Part shown: piece after piece, positions 55,086 to 64,000 of the stretch
Numbering within the stretch: the first letter of the stretch is position 1
How the letters are laid out: each line of letters opens with the position of its first letter
Assembly: GCA_002353815.1 (NCBI GenBank)
Contig: DEKK01000012.1
Location: 1 to 64,000 of the forward strand
Length of the DNA stretch: 64,000 bases
Direction: 5' to 3'
From: Bifidobacteriaceae bacterium UBA2724
Lineage (GTDB): Bacteria; Actinomycetota; Actinomycetes; Actinomycetales; Bifidobacteriaceae
The notes under the pieces: generated by a model
Told to the model about the DNA's origin: nothing
Seen by the model: the letters and a program-made list of their open reading frames with translations, nothing else
The model's database searches: none
Position numbers and translations under genes: made by a program

Positions 55086-56095
55086 TCAGGCCAACACCAA
55101 CAGCAGGCAGGGCAGCCAGCACACGATGAACAGCGCAAGGTACACGGGGCGCGTGAAGACGGCGATGAACTCGCGAATCACGGCGCTTGGCCAGTAATAC
55201 GGCGCCACGTGCGCGCCGATGCCGGTGCATTTCAGCCCGGCCTTGCGCGCGTCGAGAAGACAACGGTAGACGTGATAGTTCGACGAGATGAGCGCCACGC
55301 GTTTACGCCCTTCCCGCTGATCGATGATGCGCCGGGAATTGACGATGTTCACCATAGTGTCCGGCGATTCGCCCTCTTCCACGATGTGATCGGAGGGAAT
55401 GCCATGGTCGATCAGATACTGCGCCATGGCGTGCGCCTCGGTGACGGTCTCGTCGGCGCCCCGACCTCCGCTGGTGATGATGATGGGCGGCGTGGCGTCG
55501 CGTGAATACACCTCGATGGCCTTGTCAAGCCTGTCGGCGAACAGTTTCGACACCTGGTCGCTGGCAGCAGCCCCGCGCCGTGCACGATGAGGTAGTCGAA
55601 GTCGCGCCTGTGCGGAACATGTTCGATGAACTTGGAATACGTGATGAACATGAGGAACACGCAGCAGAAATAGAACACGCTCATGCCGAACAACGCCACC
55701 AGCCGATGCATCGCGGTGGGCATTATAGTCCCCTGCACGGTGCCGAGCACCACATACACGCAGGCCGCCTCGCCGAGCAGCACGATGACGCCCACAAGAA
55801 ACGACAGCAGGTTGGCGAGGTTCCTCCCCTCCCGCCTGAGCATGATCACGCCGTTGCCGATGAGAAAGAACGGCACGACGAGCACGAACAGCAGCGCGAG
55901 GAAGATGACCACAAGACCCGGCAGATAGCCGGATTCACTGGCGAGGGACGTGACGAAACCCACGGTGGCGAGCAGGGCGACCGCCAGATACAGGCAGTTG
56001 CGCAGACGGCTGCGGTTATAGAGGAACGACACCGCGAACACACCCCAGACGATGAGCACCGGCGTCAGCAAATCCAGAAAATCATCCATGTGCAT
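55086..56095 (-). pseudogene. YdcF-like (DUF218) membrane protein with a frameshift
   Basis: The first frame, from ATG 56095 (AAGGAGAG upstream), has five predicted transmembrane helices and reaches RDFDYLIVHGAGLL, the start of a DUF218 domain. The next frame then carries on with SDQVSKLFADRLDKAIEVY, PIIITSGGRGADE, ALISSNYHVYR and a last helix, ending at 55086. One missing base near 55570 in a CTGCTGCC run explains the break; adding it back gives about 336 codons. YdcF-like proteins bind S-adenosylmethionine or act in envelope metabolism. A base-calling error is quite possible, in which case the gene is intact. Confidence 0.85.
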
Positions 56096-56198
56096 CCGTG
56101 GCTCTCCTTCACGGCTTCGATGGCGTTTGTCTCCATGCTACCGACTTGCGCCACGTTGTGCGCGCGGCGCAGGCATGTCCACGCTCAGCGATGAGGAA

Positions 56199-58172
56199 TC
56201 ATGCGGCCACGGCGTTTTTCTTGGCTTGCTTGGACTGCTTCTCGGCAGGATTATTCTTCGCAGCCTGCTTGGGGTGCTGCTGCTTCTGAGGCTGTTTCCG
56301 GTCCGTCCCGGACTTCTTCTGTGCGTGTTTTTCAGGGTTCTGAGCTTTCGCAGCCATGATCTGTGGCGTCACGGGCCGGGGCGGCACCCGCCTCTCCGAT
56401 GAGCCTGACGAAACGGGATTGCCAGCCTTCGTCTGCGTCGGCGCCTTCGCGGCGCCTGTCGCATTGGCCGAAGCCACGCCAGCAGATTTCGAAAGGGACT
56501 GTGCCGCCCCCACGGCCGCATCGAGAAGCGCATTGACCGAAGCGATCCTGCAGGCGTTCTCCGGCGTAATGGCATCCAGCACCGACATGCATGCCGGGAC
56601 CTTGTTGTTGTTCATGCGACAGAACTCCGCCATCTGCTGTTTCGTCAGTACACTCGCACCGCGGCATTTGCGCTCGAATGCCTCGACCTCTCCGTCTGAG
56701 AAATTCCCGCTTTTCCGTATCGCTTTCCACACGGGTCCGAATCCCAGACCGTTGGCATACTCGTCCTCCAGGTCCCTGTGGCTCACGAACACGTTCTTCT
56801 TCGGGAGGTCATCGACTGCGACGCCGAGCTTCTTCGCAAAGACATCCGCCGAATCGGCATCGATGAGCCGGTACATCGGCACATCGAACCCTTCCGGGCC
56901 GAACAGCTTGTCGAACGGAATCATCTTGCCCACGCCATCCGTCTGCACCAGCGACACGCCGAGCCGGTCGAGATCTCGTCCGGTCATCTCGGCGACGCGT
57001 TGCACGATGAGGCGGTCGGTGATGCCTTCAACGAGGATGAGCTTGTCGGCGGTCAGCGGCTCGAGACGGTCATGGGTCCACAGCCTCAAGCGCACGCGCG
57101 CATCATTGTCAAGGGCACCCTCGCTCAGCTGCCTGCCCACGCCCTTCTTCATCGTCGCGATGCAATCGGGGTCAAAGGCGCTGACGATGTCGGCCGAATG
57201 GGTCGAGATGATGCACTGTGCGTCCTGTGCTGCTAGCATCTTGGCAAGGCTCCGCTGTGAACTGGGATGCAGATGCAGCTCTGGTTCGTCGATGGCCAGA
57301 ATGTCGGCGCCGCGCATGGCGAGCACGAACTGCGCGATGGTCTCCATGACTTCGGAGCGTTCGGAGCGCATGTCGCCCGTGTCGACTTGCAAACGCACGC
57401 CTTCCATGGGGTTCAACATGTTTTCGGGAAGCCCCGTGTACACGAAGCTCAGATCCTCCTTCTTCACATGGCGAGGGGAAATCTGGGACAGGCTTTCAGC
57501 GATGTCGGCACGGAGCGCGGTCAGCTCGGGGGATTGTTTCATCGTGTTGTCGACGGAACGGTACGAAGCGCTGATCTTCTTGGCATCCTTCGCGAGACGG
57601 ATCGACGACACGGCGGTGTTGAGATATGAATCGCCGGGCATGGCCAGGCCATGAATCTGGCGGAATCGTATCACGGTGCCCTCTTCGGGCGACGGGGTCT
57701 GGGACATGCTCCGGCGCTCGGAGCTGGCGAAACGCCAGTTGATGCAGGCGAGCTGGTCATCGGTGACCGGCAGGCGCATCGGGGCCCCGAAGTCATCCTT
57801 GACCACGATGGAACGCAGTATCTGTATCTGACCCGTTGGCATGATGGAGCAGCTGAGTTCCATGTCCACAACCTGCGTGTCGTACTTGCCATTTGCATGC
57901 ACGGCATGGGCGAACAAAGCGAGCTGGCGTCCGTCCAGATCGCCCATCGTGCAGCAAACGACGAAGCGTTGGCTGGTATCGAGGAAATCGCTTCTGGTGA
58001 TCCGCAGAGGGAGTTCCTCGGGAGCAGCGCCCAGCAACAGGTCGAGGCACCGCACCACCGACGACTTGCCCGAATCGTTGGGTCCCACAAGGACCAAATG
58101 CCCGCGCACTTCGATGTCCAGATCATGCCCCAGCCTGCTGTGGTTCTTGATATACAGGCGCTTTATTTTCAC
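56199..58172 (-). CDS. OLD-family nuclease: AAA ATPase plus TOPRIM
   Basis: This 657-residue protein begins VKIKRLYIKNHSRLG with Walker A GPNDSGKSS near residue 35, has the ABC-type Walker B ILAIDEPELHLHPSSQRSL at about residue 305 and the ISTHSADIVSAFD switch, then a TOPRIM domain opening LILVEGITDRLIVQR with a later D-D pair (DADSAD). This is the OLD nuclease arrangement, used in phage exclusion and DNA processing. The last 110 residues are a disordered Lys/Gln/Ala/Pro-rich tail. GTG 58172 has GGGAGAG seven bases upstream and matches the family N-terminus; the ATG at 58190 has almost no spacing. No UvrD-like partner (GajB) is adjacent, so it is a class 1-like stand-alone form. Confidence 0.84.
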   Translation of the reverse strand: MKIKRLYIKNHSRLGHDLDIEVRGHLVLVGPNDSGKSSVVRCLDLLLGAAPEELPLRITRSDFLDTSQRFVVCCTMGDLDGRQLALFAHAVHANGKYDTQVVDMELSCSIMPTGQIQILRSIVVKDDFGAPMRLPVTDDQLACINWRFASSERRSMSQTPSPEEGTVIRFRQIHGLAMPGDSYLNTAVSSIRLAKDAKKISASYRSVDNTMKQSPELTALRADIAESLSQISPRHVKKEDLSFVYTGLPENMLNPMEGVRLQVDTGDMRSERSEVMETIAQFVLAMRGADILAIDEPELHLHPSSQRSLAKMLAAQDAQCIISTHSADIVSAFDPDCIATMKKGVGRQLSEGALDNDARVRLRLWTHDRLEPLTADKLILVEGITDRLIVQRVAEMTGRDLDRLGVSLVQTDGVGKMIPFDKLFGPEGFDVPMYRLIDADSADVFAKKLGVAVDDLPKKNVFVSHRDLEDEYANGLGFGPVWKAIRKSGNFSDGEVEAFERKCRGASVLTKQQMAEFCRMNNNKVPACMSVLDAITPENACRIASVNALLDAAVGAAQSLSKSAGVASANATGAAKAPTQTKAGNPVSSGSSERRVPPRPVTPQIMAAKAQNPEKHAQKKSGTDRKQPQKQQHPKQAAKNNPAEKQSKQAKKNAVAA

Positions 58173-58400
58173 CGTGCTCTCCCATCTCATGCCCTCATCT
58201 TTGCCGCAGCCTTTGCGCAAAGAACAAGAACTTTTTCGGCAACACATTCGGCGCGGGGAGCACGATGATGCACGTTTCGCATGGAAAATGCCCGCGGATC
58301 CCCACCCCGAGGCGCTGCCGCCGTCCACAGGATATCGCAAGCCCCCGGCGCAAGCAACGGCGCGCGCCCATGCCCGGCACGGTCGCCGGAATCCCATTCG

Positions 58401-58474
58401 TCGGGCTGACAGGATTTGAACCTGCGACATTCTGCTCCCAAAGCAGACGCGCTACCAAGCTGCGCTACAGCCCG
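58401..58474 (-). tRNA. tRNA-Pro (UGG)
   Basis: A 74-nt cloverleaf on the minus strand has acceptor CGGGCTG/CAGCCCG with discriminator A, T-arm GGTTCAAATCC and anticodon loop TTTGGGA, giving anticodon UGG. No CCA is encoded. It stands alone about 185 bp from the membrane-protein start on the other strand. Confidence 0.95.
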
Positions 58475-58661
58475 ATGTGATACGGCGGTCATGCAACACG
58501 CCGTCCACCTGAACAATGATAACGGATAATCGCGCGTTGTCACGCCACTACCCTCGGAATTCCACGGCGTGTCGAGTAGCATGGTAATAATGAGGTGGCA
58601 CACGATGGGATCGCGGCGCTGCGTCACGCAGGTGACACGCGAATCGAGGACGGAGGCCAGC

Positions 58662-59888
58662 ATGGGGATTCACCAAAAAGCTGAAACGCGTGCAATCATC
58701 GCCGCCATCGTCAGCATCGTCATCGCCATCGTCGCCATGGCCATCTATCTGCGCAACGCCTCCGCCATCTGGCTCATCCTCGGACGCAAGCTGCTCGTGG
58801 AATCGGGCATCATCGCCACGTCGTCGTTCATCATCTTCCTCGTGGGTTACTTCCAGCGCCCCATGATCCCCCTGCCGCAGCAACTGCACCGGTACTCCAA
58901 CAAGGTGCTCAGCGCCTTCAGGCATCTGGTCGAGGCCGTGGCACTGTCGCTGGTGTTCTCCGCCACGGCTTTCTTCACGACCTACGCCCTGCTGTACACC
59001 ACAAGCGACATCATGGGCCGCGACCTGTTCGAATCCTATACGTATCCGGTCGTGGGCATCTTCGCCGCGGTCGTGGCGTTCCTCGGATACATCCAGGCGT
59101 CGTCGCTGAGCGCCAAGGCCATCGCGACCATGCTGCCGCTGTTCATGATCTCCGGCGTCACCGTCGCAGCGCTCACCAGCGACGACCCATGGTGGTGGCA
59201 CAACAACTTCTCGCAGCTGGGCGACCGCACCACCTTCGCCGCCAGGATGTTCAACTCCACGCTGATCCTGGCCGGCGTGTGCATCATCATCGTCACGTAC
59301 TTCTCGGCGCTTGAGCTCATCACCGCCGAGTTCACCGACATCGACCAGCACAGGCCGATCAAACACTTCACCGCGCGCATCACGGTGTTCTCGGTCCTGC
59401 TCGCGCTCACCGGTGTGTGCCTCATCGGCATCGGATGCTTCCGTTACACCCCGCACCCCGTGCTCCACAATGTCTTCGCGCGCGGCATGTCGGTGCCAAC
59501 CGGTCTGCTGCTGGCATTGCTGCCATTGCTCGTGCCACGTCTGCCAAAGCTCATCTACATCATTTCCGACGCGGGCATCGTGGTGGCCGCGGCGGCGCTG
59601 GTGGAATGGCTGCGGGGTGAGACCACCCTCACCGACGTGGAGGCACTGTGCTGCATGCTGCTTCTTGCCTGGGTCATACTCTTCGCCCGGCAGATCGCGG
59701 CGATGGAAGCCGACCACGCTCAGGCGCGGCTCATGGAACTGGTCGAAAACGCCCCCGAGTTCAACGGCGTGATCCTTGACGCGACCCCGCAGGACGCCGA
59801 ACGCGAGGCGAAGGTTTCGCAGAAAAACGCCAGACGCTGCAAGAAGAACCGCAGGAAGAACGCCCCGACGACGAAGTCCGCCGTCTGA
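58662..59888 (+). CDS. Conserved polytopic membrane protein (DUF998-like)
   Basis: This 408-residue protein has about nine predicted helices. It opens RAIIAAIVSIVIAIVAMAIYL and has a DDPWWWHNNFSQLG loop, the feature that resembles DUF998-type membrane proteins (SxLG after a conserved HxxxS/FSxLG). The C-terminus is a cytoplasmic, highly basic tail (KKNRRKNAPTTKSAV). No function is assigned. ATG 58662 has GGAGG five bases upstream. Confidence 0.72.
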   Translation: MGIHQKAETRAIIAAIVSIVIAIVAMAIYLRNASAIWLILGRKLLVESGIIATSSFIIFLVGYFQRPMIPLPQQLHRYSNKVLSAFRHLVEAVALSLVFSATAFFTTYALLYTTSDIMGRDLFESYTYPVVGIFAAVVAFLGYIQASSLSAKAIATMLPLFMISGVTVAALTSDDPWWWHNNFSQLGDRTTFAARMFNSTLILAGVCIIIVTYFSALELITAEFTDIDQHRPIKHFTARITVFSVLLALTGVCLIGIGCFRYTPHPVLHNVFARGMSVPTGLLLALLPLLVPRLPKLIYIISDAGIVVAAAALVEWLRGETTLTDVEALCCMLLLAWVILFARQIAAMEADHAQARLMELVENAPEFNGVILDATPQDAEREAKVSQKNARRCKKNRRKNAPTTKSAV

Positions 59889-59960
59889 CAAGCCCAGGTT
59901 TCCCCCCCGCCAACCGATCCCCCGCCAACCGATTTTTCGGTGCAACCTCTCTCACAATGC

Positions 59961-60006
59961 ACGTGGCTCCCAGCGGATCGCATATGTCGATCGCCGGGAG
60001 CCACGT
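59961..60006. terminator. Long hairpin between convergent genes
   Basis: ACGTGGCTCCC and GGGAGCCACGT (59961-59971, 59996-60006) form a perfect 11-bp stem around a GATCG/CGATC inner dyad. It lies between the convergent membrane-protein and glgX genes, probably a bidirectional terminator although T-runs are lacking. Confidence 0.6.
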
Positions 60007-60068
60007 GTGGATAAACCATCGTCGGAGGGCCAGTCGCCAAACGGTCTCAGCCTCCAGAGCGGGCTTCG

Positions 60069-62219
<2,151 letters not shown>

Positions 62220-62440
62220 GCTTTTATTCTCTCACTCACTTTTCGCCGTTGCACAACTGCTTCTATGGCAGCGGGAATACTGGTTATTCCATGTTTCTCG
62301 CGGCATTCTCTTCCAATCCATACGTTGTGAATGATACGACGTGTTTCCTTAAGTTTTCGTAAAATTCGACATAAGGGCACCGAACCCGCGCGTGCACACG
62401 GCGATTCCACGCATCGCGACGGCGCCATGCGGCGCGACGG

Positions 62441-63355
62441 TCACAGGCGCAGGGTCCACGGGTCGGTGTTCGTGGGGCTCATGCGGATCTCGACGTCGGC
62501 GCCATACGCCGCAAGCAGCGCATCGTGCACATCCGGCACGGCGTAGCGGAACAGCATGCGTTCGATCGCGGAGTGCGGGGTGTTGATGAACGCAGGCCGC
62601 GGCGTGGAGTCGCTGGTTCCCGCGGCGGCATCGCCCGGAGTGCCGACCGCCATCCCCTGCGAGCGCAGGCGCGCCTCGTAGGCGGATTGCTGGAAGGCGT
62701 CGGTGACGGGATGGTGGCGCAGGTCGCTGGTCACGTACACGTCGACGCCAAGGCCGCGCGCGGTGTCGATGAGCGAGTCACCCGACCCGGGCAGCACGGC
62801 GACACGGCTGACCTGCGAATCGAGGTCGCCGGCGACGAGGACGCCCAGTTCCGTGTGGATGAGCGCGTCGCGTACACGCACGGCGAAATCGTGCAGCGTC
62901 ATGCTCCGCTCCAGGTGGCCGACGCGCCCCTCGCCCACCGGTCCGGCCGCGTCGGGGTCGTCGATGGGAACCATGGGGCCGTCGTCGACCAGCCCGAAGG
63001 CGTCCAGCGCGGATTGCGCCTGGCCGCGGTATGCGGCGTCGGCGTTCGTGTGCCCCACCCACAGGCCGCAGTGCGCGCCGATGAGTGTGTTCACGATGTC
63101 GCCACGGAATCCTGCGCCGCCCACGGTGTGCACGGAACGGAAGAACAGCGGATGGTGTGTGAACATCAGGTCGGCGCCCCAGTCGATGGCCTCGCGCACC
63201 GTGGCGTAGGTGGGGTCGACCGCGCAATAGATGCGTTTCACCGGCCAGTCGAGCCCGCCGACGATCAACCCCGGTTCGTCCCAGCTTTCGGCGTATTTGA
63301 GCGGATACAGGGTCTCGAGCACGTCGACTACCTGTTTGAGCGACACATCGGTCAT
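62441..63355 (-). CDS. NIF3/YqfO-family metal-binding protein
   Basis: This 304-residue protein is of the NIF3 family (sometimes annotated GTP cyclohydrolase I type 2). The dinuclear metal-site residues appear in ADLMFTHHPLFFRSVHTV near residue 75, GLWVGHTNADAAY near residue 108, and the late SDLRHHPVTDAF and ADVEIR segments. The true function is unsettled. ATG 63355 has AAGGAGG six bases upstream. It lies 89 bp downstream of polA on the same strand. Confidence 0.87.
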   Translation of the reverse strand: MTDVSLKQVVDVLETLYPLKYAESWDEPGLIVGGLDWPVKRIYCAVDPTYATVREAIDWGADLMFTHHPLFFRSVHTVGGAGFRGDIVNTLIGAHCGLWVGHTNADAAYRGQAQSALDAFGLVDDGPMVPIDDPDAAGPVGEGRVGHLERSMTLHDFAVRVRDALIHTELGVLVAGDLDSQVSRVAVLPGSGDSLIDTARGLGVDVYVTSDLRHHPVTDAFQQSAYEARLRSQGMAVGTPGDAAAGTSDSTPRPAFINTPHSAIERMLFRYAVPDVHDALLAAYGADVEIRMSPTNTDPWTLRL

Positions 63356-63443
63356 CCGGACCTCCTTGGATTGTGCTGAGTTGGTGAGCCGCGCGGTGCG
63401 GCGACATGAATCACGCGGGCGGGCGGCCGCCGGCGGGATGCCG

Positions 63444-64000
63444 TCAGTGCGCGGCGAGCTGCCAGTTCGCGCCGACACCCGTCGAGACGTCGAGCGGCAC
63501 GCTGAGATCGACCGCATGCTCCATGGCGTCCTTCACCAGCCCGGTGACCTCGTCCTGCTCGCCCGGCGCCAGTTCCACGACGAGTTCGTCATGGATCTGC
63601 AGCACCACGCGGCTTGCCACGCCCGCGGCGCGCAGGGCGTTGTCGGTGCGGACCATGGCTATCTTCATGATGTCGGCGGCAGTGCCCTGGATCGGCGCGT
63701 TGAGAGCGGCGCGCTCCGCGGCGTCGCGCCGCGCCCAGTTCTTGGCGGTGAGATCGGGGATGTAGCGACGGCGTCCGAACATCGTCTCGGTGTATCCCTT
63801 GCGCTTGGCGTCTTTCACCAACGATTCAAGATAGTCGTGCACCTTGCCGAACGTAGCGAAATACTTGCCCTTGAGGATGTCGGCCTCGGCGGGCGAGATG
63901 CGCAGCTGCTGAGCGAGCCCGTAGGTGCTCAATCCGTATGCCAGCCCGTAGCTCATCGCCTTGACGTGGGAACGCTGGTCGGGGGTGATGTCGTCGACGG
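63444..64000 (-). CDS. polA: DNA polymerase I, 3' part
   Basis: The C-terminal 185 codons of PolA run into the right edge of the window. Seen are the palm/fingers motif B end KAMSYGLAYGLSTYGL, RRYIPDLTAKNWARRDAAERAALNAPIQGTAADIMKIAM and motif C VLQIHDELVVE, with the catalytic aspartate and glutamate in HDEL. The start lies beyond position 64000. Confidence 0.96.
   Translation of the reverse strand, partial: VDDITPDQRSHVKAMSYGLAYGLSTYGLAQQLRISPAEADILKGKYFATFGKVHDYLESLVKDAKRKGYTETMFGRRRYIPDLTAKNWARRDAAERAALNAPIQGTAADIMKIAMVRTDNALRAAGVASRVVLQIHDELVVELAPGEQDEVTGLVKDAMEHAVDLSVPLDVSTGVGANWQLAAH

Overview
The window is a GC-rich stretch of a Bifidobacterium chromosome. The main evidence is metabolic: a full-length xylulose-5-P/fructose-6-P phosphoketolase (xfp) next to guaA, plus a pta-ackA acetate branch, the core of the bifid shunt. 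Supporting signs are the actinobacterial codon use, strong AGGAGG-type ribosome sites mixed with apparently leaderless genes, and glgX with polA at the right end. I cannot name the species. A riboswitch-controlled riboflavin operon is present, which only some bifidobacteria carry.

Layout. Positions 1-12200 are accessory: a GmrSD-like DUF262/DUF1524 restriction protein that is visibly less GC-rich, an ABC exporter pair, a Panacea-domain (DUF4065) protein divergent from a class II Fic AMPylase, a YddG-type exporter, a DEDDh exonuclease, a second Fic protein, an MgtC-like protein and a SirTM/macrodomain chimera that looks like a deletion remnant. Positions 12200-19200 hold kup with a long structured leader, a large polytopic membrane protein, a degraded coding remnant and an orphan prepilin. 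Positions 19280-22480 are an acetyltransferase-pabB-pabC unit. Positions 22800-27600 hold xfp and guaA, divergent.

Positions 27900-30520 are a UvrA-like gene broken by a 65-bp insertion bounded by a 32-bp direct repeat. Positions 30750-34970 are the FMN riboswitch and ribD-ribE-ribBA-ribH, closed by a terminator. Positions 35200-44130 are mostly transport and small enzymes: an APC permease, AzlCD, a DUF1287 protein, a MATE exporter, a HAD phosphatase, a PopT-like DUF368 protein and a Nim-like flavoprotein.

Positions 44300-50000 are signalling: a small alarmone synthetase, a two-component system preceded by a translationally coupled 36-codon ORF, and a DUF2974 hydrolase. Positions 49500-52620 are pta and ackA. 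Positions 52690-58200 hold aroA-hisN, a frameshifted YdcF-like gene and an OLD-family nuclease. Then come tRNA-Pro(UGG), a membrane protein, glgX, a NIF3 protein and the 3' part of polA.

The most unusual items are: the coupled small ORF before the response regulator; a 23-bp near-identical element found twice, 6 kb apart, each copy beside a decayed gene; the in-frame SirTM/macro chimera; the UvrA-like interruption; and the Panacea/Fic pair. No CRISPR array, complete insertion sequence, rRNA or prophage was seen.
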